DNA of 36,936 bases, taken from assembly GCA_002699185.1 (NCBI GenBank), contig PABG01000003.1, forward strand, positions 1 through 36,936, written 5' to 3'. The first letter of the stretch is position 1, and each line of letters opens with the position of its first letter. The notes under the pieces are model-generated. The model ran no database searches and was not told the origin of the DNA. It saw only the letters and a program-made list of their open reading frames with translations. Source of the DNA: Gammaproteobacteria bacterium (GTDB lineage Bacteria > Pseudomonadota > Gammaproteobacteria > Thiohalobacterales > Thiohalobacteraceae). Shown here in pieces: positions 5,890-15,040 of the stretch. The translations under genes were made by a program, and so were the position numbers.

Positions 5890-8451
5890 TTAGTGCAGGC
5901 GTCGCCGGCTCAGGCCGAGGCCTGTAAGGAATACGCCGATCAGCACCCACTCCAGACCGGGAGTCCTGGTATTCCCCAGGGAACAGCCGGCGCTGGACCC
6001 CAGACCGGGACCGTCGATTTCCGTGTCCGACGTCGCTTCTGCTTCGCCGCCAGCGCCGCTGGTGGTGAAGTTGAGGTTGAAGTTGGGTCTGAAGCCGGTG
6101 AAGTTGCCGGTGAGAATCTGCGCTCCCGGGCAACCGTCGCCGTCGGCGTCCATCGCAGCAAGCTCAAAGGTTGCATCAGCCGGGAAGGAGCCGGAAGGCG
6201 CCCTTGGACCGGAGAAGATGGTGGATCCCGACGGGGGTGTGAACACGCTGTTTCGCTCCCACAGATTGACTACATGGATATCGCGCTCCTGGTTCCAGTC
6301 GAACAGGATGTGCGCTCCGACCTGATCCGCGCCGACCGTGAGTGTGAGTATCTGGTCCGGGCTGCCACCGCAGTCATCGCCCATGCCTGCCTCGATGTCA
6401 GCCGCGCGGCAGGCCGTATCGATGGTGTAGGTGCCGGGGCCGAAGACACGGATGTGGTGCGCTGCCCAGGAGAACCCGAAGAAGGGAAAGCCAGGGTTGC
6501 TGGACAGGGCCTCGGCTGCGGTTGCCGCGGACTCCGGGCTGCCCGGAGGCGTGGTGAGTGGGCTGCCGATGGGCACCGCAGTGCAGCCCGGGTTGGAGCC
6601 CTCGCTGCACATGGTCATGTTGAAGTTGGTGCCGGTGGATGTTGTGTTGAACGTGCCATCCCACACGGCAATGATGTCATTGGTGCCGCCGAAGGTGGCG
6701 CAGTTGCTGCCGTCCGCAGCGTCCAGCATGGTGAAGTTGCCGTACACCTGCCCGATAATGATACTGATGGTGTTGGTAACAGTATCAGTGCCATCAGTGA
6801 TGGTGTAGGTGAAGCTGTCGGTGCCCATATCCAGATCGGGTGAGGGGCTGTATGTCAATGTGTTGCTGCCATCAAAGGACACCGTGCTGCCGGTTTGTGT
6901 GGGCTGGGTCGTCGAGTCCAGTGACAGCACATCGCCTTCTGTATCCGTGCAGTTCGCTATCAGGTCATTGGCAACATCGATGGTAATGTCCTCACCAGAG
7001 GCGGTAACAAGATCGAAGTCCTGGCACACAGGCGCATCATTGACGGAGTTGATGGTGATGTTCACGGTTGCCGTGTCGCTGCCACCGCGTCCATCGAAGA
7101 TCTGATAGTTGAAGCTGTCCGCTCCGAAGAAATCCTCGGGTGGGGTGTAGGTGAGGGTGCCATCGCCATTGTCCACTACGACCACGCCCTGTGCAGTCAG
7201 GTTGTCAAAATCGAGGATCACCAGGGGGTCGCCGTCCGGGTCCGTGTCATTTGTCAGCGGGTCGATCACTAGAGGTGTGTCTTCATCGGTCACTACCGCA
7301 TCGTCGTTGGCGGTGGGTGCCGTATTCGTGGGGTCGTTGACGTTGATCGTGACAGTCGTGGTGTCGGGGTCGCCGTCCTCGTCCTCGATCGTGTAGTCGA
7401 ATGTATCCTGGCCGAAGAAGCCTGAGTCAGGGGTGTAGGTAAGGGTGCCGTCACCATTGTCAGTAAGCGTGTTGCCGGGTTCCGTCGGCTGGGTGAAGCT
7501 GGTGAAGGTCAGGACTTGCCCAGTTGCGTGCGTGTCGTTGGCGAGCAGATCGGCGTCGATATCGATGAGCAGCGGGGTGTCCAGGTTGGTCGTGAGAGTT
7601 TCGCTGTTGGCGACAGGGTCGGCAGAAACAACCTCGAACTGCACATTGAAGGCCTCGGAGTACGGCGTGCCATCAAAGGCGCCCCAAGAGGCGCCGACGT
7701 TGCCCACAGAAACCAGTACAGCATCCAGGATGCCATCGCTGTTGGCGTCGCCGATAGGACGGCCCGAAAGAGTGAGGTTCACGGCTCCGGTGCCGGGATC
7801 AAAGTTTGATGCGGATCCTGTGGTGAAGAGTTCGTAGTTTCCCGTGGTGGGGGCGCCAGTGCCGGCAACGTTGACTGAATCGTCGATATTCCAGGGCTGG
7901 ATTCCCAGTGAGCCTTCAAAGAATTGCGCTACACCTACACGGCCGGTGACATTCAGGTTCATGTTGCCCGCGGCGTCAACGGTTCCGCCTGCCTGAGGAT
8001 CGATGCTTCCGTCTGGCGGAGTCATGGTGGTCTTGAAGGTGCCGCCGGCGGTACTCAGATAGGGGTCAACCTGGAAGGCATCAAGAGTATAACTGATGTT
8101 GCCGCCGGAATCGGCTTTGCCCGTGGTGATGGTCAAGGTGCCGGCAAGTCCGTCGCCGGAGACGCCGTCACCGCCGCTCAGGGCGGGAGCGGTGGTAACT
8201 TCATTATCCGTGAATGCGCTCGGGCTGCCCGCGCTCGCCTCGCCAGGACACAACTCACTGATGTCACCAAAGGTGAAGGCCGAGCACTGGTCGACTGCAT
8301 CCGGATCATCCCATACGAGGATCTTTACGGTGTAGACGGCGTTTTCTTCCAATGTGGCGGCCAGCACGGGGGTGCTGAAGCCTGCTCCCAGTGCCAGGGC
8401 AACGGCGATGGAAACAGCTGAAGGTTGACCTATGGTCTGATGTCTGGACAT
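5890..8451 (-). CDS. Large modular surface protein with cadherin-like repeats
   Basis: 853 residues with a signal peptide (VALALGAGFSTPVLA). Domains in order: an N-domain (about 33-277) that shares the motifs GDGLAGTLTI, WNIDDS and GNVGASWGAFDGTPYSEAFN with the PEP-CTERM proteins at 10715 and 19192; three cadherin/Ig-like repeats of about 95 residues (about 278, 374 and 470 onward) with NDNGDGTLTYTP and DTFDYTIEDEDGD-type calcium-binding motifs; and a C-domain (about 569-797) with FTMLD, MDADGDGCPG and GFRPNFNLNF, resembling the 330-residue protein at 17052. The tail TPGLEWVLIGVFLTGLGLSRRR has the Pro-helix-Arg plan of sorting signals but not the PAAVWLFGSG sequence. GGAGGAG lies ten bases before the ATG. 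It is probably an adhesin or matrix protein, transcribed with or after the FadL gene 90 bp upstream. Confidence 0.85.
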   Translation of the reverse strand: MSRHQTIGQPSAVSIAVALALGAGFSTPVLAATLEENAVYTVKILVWDDPDAVDQCSAFTFGDISELCPGEASAGSPSAFTDNEVTTAPALSGGDGVSGDGLAGTLTITTGKADSGGNISYTLDAFQVDPYLSTAGGTFKTTMTPPDGSIDPQAGGTVDAAGNMNLNVTGRVGVAQFFEGSLGIQPWNIDDSVNVAGTGAPTTGNYELFTTGSASNFDPGTGAVNLTLSGRPIGDANSDGILDAVLVSVGNVGASWGAFDGTPYSEAFNVQFEVVSADPVANSETLTTNLDTPLLIDIDADLLANDTHATGQVLTFTSFTQPTEPGNTLTDNGDGTLTYTPDSGFFGQDTFDYTIEDEDGDPDTTTVTINVNDPTNTAPTANDDAVVTDEDTPLVIDPLTNDTDPDGDPLVILDFDNLTAQGVVVVDNGDGTLTYTPPEDFFGADSFNYQIFDGRGGSDTATVNITINSVNDAPVCQDFDLVTASGEDITIDVANDLIANCTDTEGDVLSLDSTTQPTQTGSTVSFDGSNTLTYSPSPDLDMGTDSFTYTITDGTDTVTNTISIIIGQVYGNFTMLDAADGSNCATFGGTNDIIAVWDGTFNTTSTGTNFNMTMCSEGSNPGCTAVPIGSPLTTPPGSPESAATAAEALSSNPGFPFFGFSWAAHHIRVFGPGTYTIDTACRAADIEAGMGDDCGGSPDQILTLTVGADQVGAHILFDWNQERDIHVVNLWERNSVFTPPSGSTIFSGPRAPSGSFPADATFELAAMDADGDGCPGAQILTGNFTGFRPNFNLNFTTSGAGGEAEATSDTEIDGPGLGSSAGCSLGNTRTPGLEWVLIGVFLTGLGLSRRRLH

Positions 8452-8541
8452 GGTGTGTTACTCCTCCAAATCTGTAATCACGATAGTCTTGCGCTATCGC
8501 GGATGTTCCGGATTGTTTTGTTCTGATTGCTGTCTCGGTAA

Positions 8542-9996
8542 TCAGAGCCGATAGCCGAAGCTGATACCGATGGAATTGATCCGCATGTCGATGGCTGCGT
8601 TCTCGCCCACCTCGGTCAGACCGCTCTGCGGTCCGAATGGGGTCGGACCCTTGATCGTATTGCTGAAGGCGTGCATGTAATTGGCGGACCATTCGATGTT
8701 GGGGCTGGGACGGTAGCTGAGACCCAGGGTGATGTGGTGTTCATTGACCGCCGGCGCCAGGAAATTGAACAGGATCTGGTCTTTCTGTATCGGGGTTTCC
8801 GCATAATTGTAGCCGGCGCGGAATGACCATTGGCTGTTGTAGTCGTAATTTATGCCGATCTTGTAGACCTCAGCGTCGTTCCAGCCGAAGCCCAATCCCT
8901 TGTCCCTGCCCAGGGCGCAGGGCTGATCTTCCAGTGCAACGCCCGCAGGGCAGTCATTACTGCTCGGGAAGAATGAACTCGGGTTGGAAGGATCGGGGCC
9001 GGGATTGCCGACTGAGGGGATGTCGTTGTAGTTGATTTTCTGATAATCCGCGGCAACGGTGAGCTTGTCTGTCAATTCGTAGGCCAGTCCCAGTGCCCAG
9101 TGTTCGGGGATGTCGAAGCCGCCTTGGCCAGCAAACAGGTTCTTGTACTTGTCAAATTTGCTCATATGGGTCTTGGAGGCATAGTTGGCACCGAGCGACA
9201 GTTTGCCGTCAATGAATTTTCCGAGCCATCCGAGACGGAAGCCTGCGCCGTACGACCAGTCATTGCCCTCGTTGGTCAGTTTGCCGCTACCGGCGCCGAA
9301 GCCGAGACCGATGACGGCACCGGGATTTCGCGGGTCAGGTACCTGGCCGAAGGCCTGCAGGCCGTAGGCACGGAATTGCTGTACCGCGATGATGAGAGAA
9401 GCACCGAGGGTATGGTTCTCTGTCAGCTTGTAGGCCAGGCCGGGCAGCATCTGCATCTGCATCAGGGAGACGCCGGCGGTCTGGCTGCCGATGCAGTTGA
9501 AATTGAACAGGGTGGATGCGCTGCCATCGCTGAAATTGCTGTCCATGCAATTGGGTTTGCCGGGCACGGTCTGGTCATAGCGGGTGTTGGCGCCATTGCC
9601 GATCACCGCCATGCCGACTGTCAGGTCACGGTTGAATTTGAATGTGAAGCCCATGCTGGGGATGAGAAACACGTTCGAGCCGCTGCGATGGCTTACCGCG
9701 GAATCGCTGCCGGGAAAGTTGCTTTCAAGTGCGACACTGTCATGGGAGGCGGCGCGTTTAGGGAGAAAGAATTCCCCGCCCATGTCGAATCGCATGACAT
9801 TGGACTCGACATCCGCCATGCCGGCCGGGTTTGCTGCCCCGGCCAGGGCATCCTGGGCATAGGCAACGCCGACACCACCCATGGAGCGGGATTTGGCGCC
9901 ATAACCGATCAGAAAATAGCCGTTGGTGGCGAAGGCCGTGGCCGGCAGGAACAGGGCGGCCGCAATGGCGGCGCTGCAAAGCTGACGTTGATTCAT
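8542..9996 (-). CDS. FadL/TodX (OmpP1)-family outer-membrane transporter
   Basis: Outer-membrane channel for hydrophobic substrates such as long-chain fatty acids or hydrocarbons. The 484 residues have a signal peptide ending ATAFA, then the family N-terminus TNGYFLIGYGAKSRSMGGVG and the hatch-region motif YAQDALAGAANPAGM. Many beta strands follow, including YGAGFRLGWLGKF and WSFRAGYNYAETPIQ, and the end NSIGISFGYRL is typical of the family. Paired cysteines occur in an extracellular-loop-like region (SNDCPAGVALEDQPCALG). GGAGGAG lies a few bases before the ATG. The substrate cannot be told from the sequence. The surface protein gene follows by 90 bp on the same strand and may be co-transcribed. 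Confidence 0.93.
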   Translation of the reverse strand: MNQRQLCSAAIAAALFLPATAFATNGYFLIGYGAKSRSMGGVGVAYAQDALAGAANPAGMADVESNVMRFDMGGEFFLPKRAASHDSVALESNFPGSDSAVSHRSGSNVFLIPSMGFTFKFNRDLTVGMAVIGNGANTRYDQTVPGKPNCMDSNFSDGSASTLFNFNCIGSQTAGVSLMQMQMLPGLAYKLTENHTLGASLIIAVQQFRAYGLQAFGQVPDPRNPGAVIGLGFGAGSGKLTNEGNDWSYGAGFRLGWLGKFIDGKLSLGANYASKTHMSKFDKYKNLFAGQGGFDIPEHWALGLAYELTDKLTVAADYQKINYNDIPSVGNPGPDPSNPSSFFPSSNDCPAGVALEDQPCALGRDKGLGFGWNDAEVYKIGINYDYNSQWSFRAGYNYAETPIQKDQILFNFLAPAVNEHHITLGLSYRPSPNIEWSANYMHAFSNTIKGPTPFGPQSGLTEVGENAAIDMRINSIGISFGYRL

Positions 9997-10714
9997 TGGC
10001 TCCTCCAGGATGCAACTTTTTGATTTAATTTATGTTCAAGGTCACGCGCCGCGGTGCTTTCGATGCAGATCTTGACAATCTGACTGTGGTTTGGTGCATC
10101 GCGATGTCGGCGGTGGTTAATGCGTTGTCATCTGTGCTTGATATTCTGTGGTGCGCTTGACGACAACCGGATCCCGACTAGTCCAAGGCGGCTAATCATG
10201 ATCAGCGGTTTCTTCTCTGTCAAGGCACATGTATGGCACATATCGGGGAAAATGTAAGTCAGGTATGTGCGTACATATCACTAGGATGAATGCTGACACC
10301 TGGTGTGTGTCGACCATGGGGTGTGGGCCGGTTAGACTCATCCGGATCGAGTACCGTCGGATACGGTCGGTTAACAAAAAGCCGGTAATGCCTTCAACCC
10401 GTCTTGTCGGGCTTCTTTGCAACCGGCAATCAGCGATGGTGACAGCGGTGGGGTAAATAAAAATATTGATAAAACAATGTGATATTAGTGTCTCGAGGGC
10501 TGCGGGCAGTCGTTCCGGTTGTCGGAATCATTAACAAAAATAGCTGTTGTGTGCAGCCAAGATCAGTACCTGCTTGATCAGGCAGGAATTAATTTTTATG
10601 GCATGTGACTTGCTTTATCCAATGCGTGTAAGTGACAGACTGATAGTCACTCACGCGAGGCATGTAGGACATTTGATGTCTCAACAACCAAAATCCTTTT
10701 GGAGGAGTTTGATA
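9997..10714. other. 718-bp divergent regulatory gap between FadL and a PEP-CTERM gene
   Basis: No gene is supported; the ORF running 10547-10714 is only an upstream extension of the PEP-CTERM reading frame. The gap is AT-richer than its neighbours and contains a sigma-54-type promoter at 10599-10614. A small CCCG-TCTTGT-CGGG hairpin near 10398-10411 is followed by CTTCTTT, and may be a weak terminator or part of a leader. Promoters for the FadL gene on the minus strand must lie here, but I cannot identify them. Confidence 0.6.
10599..10614 (+). promoter_or_regulatory. Sigma-54 (-24/-12) promoter for the first PEP-CTERM gene
   Basis: TGGCATGTGACTTGCT matches the RpoN consensus TGGCACG-N4-TTGCA: GG and GC are separated by exactly ten bases, and TGGCA and TTGC are kept. 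It lies 101 bases upstream of the ATG at 10715, on the same strand. Control of PEP-CTERM genes by RpoN together with PrsK/PrsR is known in other proteobacteria; neither regulator is encoded in this window. Confidence 0.75.
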
Positions 10715-11506
10715 ATGAAGAAAACGATTCTTTCCGCAGCAATGATCGCCGCCATGGGCGCCGGCAGCGCGCAGGCCGCATTCCTGCAGGCTGGCTCCAC
10801 CGGCACCATCGATTTCACCGCCGGCTGCTTCACCTTTGGCGACTGTGCCATCGGTGGTACCGGCAATGTCACTGACAACGACATCACCGTGCGCGGCAAC
10901 GGTACCGGCGTGGCCGGCGACGGTCTCGTGGGCCAGATCAGTTTCACCGTGGCGGCTGATGGTAACACTCTGATCATCGACAGTTTCCAGCAGGACACCT
11001 ACACCGGTACCGCAGGCGGCAACTTTGCCCTGAATACCGATGCCGCCAGCAGTAGCGGCTTCATCTCGGATTCCGGTGATGTCTCCCTGAGTCTGGCGCG
11101 TTCCGGCTTCCCCCAGTTCTTCTCTTACCTGGATGGGGCTGCTTGGAACATCGATGATTCCACCGTCGCTACCAATGCTGGCACCGCAACCAATACTTGG
11201 GATGTGCTGACCAGCGGTACCAGTACCAATCTGGACCCCTCGACTGGTGATCCGAATGCCAGTGGCACCGGTGTTGCACTGTCTTCCGCGGGTGCTGGTA
11301 TGTGGACTGGTGCAATCGTGAATTTCGGCAACGTTGGTGCCGGCTGGAGTAGCTTCAATAACACGCCCTACTCCGAGAAATTCAATATCACGGTGAACGG
11401 CGTTGCTGCTACCACCTCACCGGTCCCGGTGCCGGCGGCAGTCTGGCTGTTCGGCTCCGGCCTGCTCGGTCTGGTGGGCGTGGCCCGTCGCCGCAAGGCA
11501 GCCTGA
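10715..11506 (+). CDS. PEP-CTERM surface protein, paralog 1
   Basis: 263 residues. The signal peptide (MKKTILSAAMIAAMGAGSAQA) is followed by a 215-residue domain with CFTFGDC near its start, GDGLVGQISF, AWNIDDSTV and NVGAGWSSFNNTPYSEKFN. The C-terminus VPVPAAVWLFGSGLLGLVGVARRR is a textbook PEP-CTERM sorting signal, predicted to be cut by an exosortase (XrtA type) after translocation. I chose ATG 10715, not the track start at 10547, because GGAGGAG lies seven bases upstream and a signal peptide starts there. A close paralog is encoded at 19192, and the same domain forms the N-terminus of the 853-residue protein. A sigma-54 promoter precedes the gene and a strong terminator follows it, so it forms a single-gene transcript. 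The function of the domain is not known to me. Confidence 0.92.
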   Translation: MKKTILSAAMIAAMGAGSAQAAFLQAGSTGTIDFTAGCFTFGDCAIGGTGNVTDNDITVRGNGTGVAGDGLVGQISFTVAADGNTLIIDSFQQDTYTGTAGGNFALNTDAASSSGFISDSGDVSLSLARSGFPQFFSYLDGAAWNIDDSTVATNAGTATNTWDVLTSGTSTNLDPSTGDPNASGTGVALSSAGAGMWTGAIVNFGNVGAGWSSFNNTPYSEKFNITVNGVAATTSPVPVPAAVWLFGSGLLGLVGVARRRKAA

Positions 11507-11558
11507 AGTCGTAACGGCGCTACCGGGAGGCTGTAAGCCGCCTCCCGGTGGGAGGATG

Positions 11559-11594
11559 AAAGCGGGCACTGGTTACCAGTGCCCGCTTTTTTTT
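11559..11594 (+). terminator. Strong intrinsic terminator after PEP-CTERM paralog 1
   Basis: AAAGCGGGCACTGG and CCAGTGCCCGCTTT pair perfectly around a 3-base loop and are followed by eight T in a row. A second smaller hairpin (GGGAGGC..GCCTCCC) precedes it at about 11525-11546. It separates the PEP-CTERM gene from the sulfotransferase pair. Confidence 0.93.
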
Positions 11595-11647
11595 GCGTGT
11601 TGGCTGTCGCGTGTAAGCGAGGCTTCGTGCGAGACTGAATACCCATA

Positions 11648-13321
11648 ATGGCAATAATCGCAGACAAGCTGCATAAGGCGGCAACCAGGCTCAGGAAGGG
11701 CGACCTCGAGGGCGCCTGGAAACAGGCGGAAACCGCCCGTCGCCGTGCCCCGGCGAGTCCGCAGCCACTTGTCATGCTCGGGCGTATCGCCTTGCAGGCC
11801 GGCAGATATCACCAGGCAAGAGAGGCGCTTGAGCAGGCGGTACAGCGCGATTCCCAGGATGCGCGAAGTCTGTACCTGCTTGGCTACGCCTGTATGCAGC
11901 AGGGTGATCCTGCAGCAGCGGTCCTGCATCTGTCTGCGGCCTGCGAGGTCGATCCCGAGCTTGGTGAGGCGTACAACCGGCTGTGTGCTGTACTCGGCCA
12001 GTCAGGACGAATAATGGAAGCGGCCAGGGCCGGCGAGCGGGCGATCGAGTTGCTGCCTGATTCGGCTGATGCATACACGAATCTCGGCAGCGTTTACGAA
12101 ATCCAGGGAAGGCTGGACGCCGCACTGCGATGCCGTGAACAGGCAGCCCGCCTGCTGCCGTCGCATCCACGAATTCAGCACTGTCTGGCCAACGCCCTGT
12201 TGGCGGTTGGGCAGACGGAAGCAGCCGAGAAACACTATCGCAAGGCACTTGAACTGAAGCCCGACTTCGCCCCGCCCTGGCGGATTCTTGTGCGTCTGCA
12301 CCGTTATTCGAATCCTGATGCCGAGGATGCATTGAAAATTCGTGAACAACTGGAGAAAGTGCCCGAGGCGGACCGCGGCGATCTGCATTTCGCCCTGGGT
12401 AAGATCTATGATGACTGTGGCGTGGTAGCGGAGGCTTTCGAGCAGTTTCAGCTGGCCAACAGGATTGAAAATGCCCGGCATAACTTCGATATCGAGGCTT
12501 TGCGTACGCGGGTGGACGCTGTCGTGGCCGCATTCACGCCGGAATTCTTTCGTGCCAGGGCCGGCTTTGGCGTGGAATCGGAGCAGCCGGTTTTCATTGT
12601 CGGTATGCCGCGCTCGGGAACGACGCTGGTGGAAAGTATTCTTGCGGCCCACAAGGATGTCTTCGCTGGTGGCGAGTTGTACTGGTTCGGTGAGTTGGAT
12701 CGGCTGGTGGAGCAGGCTGTTGGTGGCGATGCTGCCTATCCGCGTTGTGTGCGGGAACTGAGTTCAGAGCATTGTCGCCAGCTTGCCGAAGATTACCTGG
12801 ACTATCTGAGACAGTTGACAGATGGCGAGGCTTATTTGCGGATTACCGACAAGCTGCTGTCAAACCTGTTCCATCTCGGGATGTTACATCTTGTTTTCCC
12901 TCAAGCCCGGATAATTCATTGCAGGCGTGACCCGATGGATACCTGCTTCTCGATTTATAAGATCAAGACGCCGGACAGTCTGCCTTTCGCCTATGATCTG
13001 GAAAATGTTGCGCATATGTATAATTGTTATCGCCGACTCATGCATCATTGGGAAAAGGTGTTGCCGCAGCAGATCATGACGATCGATTATGAATCGCTTG
13101 TGAGTAATCAGGTTGATCTGACGCAGCGTCTGCTGGACTTTGTCGGATTGCCCTGGGACGAGGCCTGTGTTCAATTTCACGCGAATAAAGCCATGACGCG
13201 AACGCTCAGTGCGGAACAGGTGCGTGAACCTCTGCATGCAAGATCGATTGGTCGCTGGCAAGCCTACGAGACCTTTCTTGAGCCCATGCGCAAAATACTG
13301 GAACAGGATGGCCTGGGCTGA
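11648..13321 (+). CDS. TPR-repeat sulfotransferase, first of a tandem pair
   Basis: 557 residues: an N-terminal half of tetratricopeptide repeats (about 5-210, for example DSADAYTNLGSVYEIQGRLD) and a C-terminal PAPS-dependent sulfotransferase domain (Sulfotransfer_3-like, about 312-545). The 5'-phosphosulfate loop reads VFIVGMPRSGTTLVES (about 315) and the 3'-phosphate motif reads IIHCRRDPMDTCFSIY (about 421); both look intact. No signal peptide, so it is probably cytoplasmic. The substrate is unknown: polysaccharide, lipid or protein tyrosine are all possible. The ATG has only a weak ribosome-binding site and lies 54 bp beyond a terminator, so an unrecognised promoter must lie in that short gap, or readthrough occurs. 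The second copy begins directly at its stop codon. Confidence 0.88.
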   Translation: MAIIADKLHKAATRLRKGDLEGAWKQAETARRRAPASPQPLVMLGRIALQAGRYHQAREALEQAVQRDSQDARSLYLLGYACMQQGDPAAAVLHLSAACEVDPELGEAYNRLCAVLGQSGRIMEAARAGERAIELLPDSADAYTNLGSVYEIQGRLDAALRCREQAARLLPSHPRIQHCLANALLAVGQTEAAEKHYRKALELKPDFAPPWRILVRLHRYSNPDAEDALKIREQLEKVPEADRGDLHFALGKIYDDCGVVAEAFEQFQLANRIENARHNFDIEALRTRVDAVVAAFTPEFFRARAGFGVESEQPVFIVGMPRSGTTLVESILAAHKDVFAGGELYWFGELDRLVEQAVGGDAAYPRCVRELSSEHCRQLAEDYLDYLRQLTDGEAYLRITDKLLSNLFHLGMLHLVFPQARIIHCRRDPMDTCFSIYKIKTPDSLPFAYDLENVAHMYNCYRRLMHHWEKVLPQQIMTIDYESLVSNQVDLTQRLLDFVGLPWDEACVQFHANKAMTRTLSAEQVREPLHARSIGRWQAYETFLEPMRKILEQDGLG

Positions 13322-15040
13322 GTGCTGCCGGTCATCAGGTTGATCGATATGTCAAGTGACCGGGTTCAGGCGGCGATTGCGGCGTTCAAGGCCGGGGATT
13401 ATCGGCGCGTCAGGACGCTGTGCCGGAAGGTCTTGAAGAGGCAGTCGGGTCGACCGGATATGCTCGAGTTGCTCGGTCTTGCTGAACTCCGATTGGGCCG
13501 GCCGCAGCAGGCTGAGCCCTGGCTGCACAAACTGATCGCCGCTCGACCGACCGACCCGGTAGCTCACTATAATCTGGGTCTGGCACGTTATAGAGGGGGT
13601 GATCCGCAAGCGGCGCTGCCGCTGTTTGAGCGTGCGCTGGCCATCACCCCCGATCTTGCGCCCTGCTGGTCGGATATGGCGCTGGCATTGAAGGACTGCC
13701 GGCGGTACGAGGAGGCAGTCGCAGCGATAAGTCAGGCCTGCCGGCTGGCACCTGATGTGGCAGGGTTTCATAACAATGCCGGAGTTATCCATCAGGCTTA
13801 CGGTTTGCTGGAGCGGGCCTATGATCATTACCGTCGTGCGGTTGAGCTGGATGCATCCAATCCCGTCTACCTCAAGAACCTGGGGCTCGCGCATCTTGGG
13901 TACGGCAAACGCGAACAGGCTGAAGCGGTTTTTCGCAAGGCATTGATGTTTCAGCCTGAGTATGGCGAGGCCTGGCGCCATCTTGTTTTTACCCACTGCT
14001 ACGACTCAGTCCAGCACGAGGATATCCGCCGGCTTGAGGCGCTGCGGCAGCGGGAGAATTTGCCGGCGACAACTCGGGTGGACATTCTGTTCGCCCTGGG
14101 TAAGGCCTATGACGACTGTGGCGAATACGAATCGGCCTTTGTCTGCTTCCAAGAGGGCAATGCCAGTGAGAGTGCCAGACTCGGCTTCGATCCCGGCCGT
14201 TTGCGAAGCAGGTATCGAGACAGTGCAGAAGTGTTCAAGGCCAGGAATCTGCCGCCGGCAGCGCCGGTTTCTGGCCCATCGGCTTATCCTGAGCCAGTCT
14301 TCATCGTGGGCCTGCCAAGATCAGGGACATCTTTGCTGGAGGGGCTTCTGGCCGGCCATTCGCTGATCTGTGCTGGCGGCGAGCGATACTGGTTCAACGA
14401 TCTTGAGCAACGCCTGCCATCGCTGACCGCCGGGCATCAGCCCTATCCCTGGTGTCTCAGGGATATGGGTGAGGATTTATTGAATGAGTTGGCAGGAGAA
14501 TACCGCAAACACCTCGCGTCTATTAGCGACGGTTCCCCGTATGTCATTGATAAACTGCCAGCGAATTTCGAGCGCTTGGGCCTGATCCGGATGTTGTTTC
14601 CCACAGCGCCGATCATCCATTGCGAGCGTAATCCGATGGATGTGTGCTGGTCACTGTACACGCAGCGATTCCCGGATGCGCTGCATTATGCATACGATTT
14701 CCAGCATTTGGCTCAGTACGTCGAATATCACCGGGACATTATGGCGCTTTGGCATGAGTGTTATCCCGGGGTAATTCTGGATGTCGGCTACGAGTCATTG
14801 ATTGAAGAGCCCCGGGATACTCTGCGGGCGTTGTGTGGCTTCATCGGTGTGGCCTGGGAAGAGAGCTGCATGATGGGCTCGAATGCCCGCCGCTGGGTGA
14901 ATACGGCGAGTGATTATCAGGTCCATGGAGGCGTCCGATCCAATACTGGTGGACGGTGGCAGCCTTATATGCATTACCTTTCCGGCCTTCACGCTGACTT
15001 GGCAAGGGTGGGCGGCTGGCCAGGATGTGTTTCCCCGTGA
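13322..15040 (+). CDS. TPR-repeat sulfotransferase, second of a tandem pair
   Basis: 572 residues with the same plan as the preceding gene. TPR repeats fill about 10-215, a shared linker has (F)ALGKxYDDCGxxxxAF, and the sulfotransferase domain carries VFIVGLPRSGTSLLEG (about 326) and IIHCERNPMDVCWSLY (about 430). The 3'-phosphate motif has Asn where the first copy has Asp; the Arg and Ser are kept. The track start is GTG 13322, which abuts the upstream TGA; an in-frame ATG at 13349 is an equally good choice and neither has a clear ribosome-binding site, so translation is probably coupled. The two copies are diverged and may act on different acceptors. The expected location is the cytoplasm. 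Confidence 0.87.
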   Translation: MLPVIRLIDMSSDRVQAAIAAFKAGDYRRVRTLCRKVLKRQSGRPDMLELLGLAELRLGRPQQAEPWLHKLIAARPTDPVAHYNLGLARYRGGDPQAALPLFERALAITPDLAPCWSDMALALKDCRRYEEAVAAISQACRLAPDVAGFHNNAGVIHQAYGLLERAYDHYRRAVELDASNPVYLKNLGLAHLGYGKREQAEAVFRKALMFQPEYGEAWRHLVFTHCYDSVQHEDIRRLEALRQRENLPATTRVDILFALGKAYDDCGEYESAFVCFQEGNASESARLGFDPGRLRSRYRDSAEVFKARNLPPAAPVSGPSAYPEPVFIVGLPRSGTSLLEGLLAGHSLICAGGERYWFNDLEQRLPSLTAGHQPYPWCLRDMGEDLLNELAGEYRKHLASISDGSPYVIDKLPANFERLGLIRMLFPTAPIIHCERNPMDVCWSLYTQRFPDALHYAYDFQHLAQYVEYHRDIMALWHECYPGVILDVGYESLIEEPRDTLRALCGFIGVAWEESCMMGSNARRWVNTASDYQVHGGVRSNTGGRWQPYMHYLSGLHADLARVGGWPGCVSP

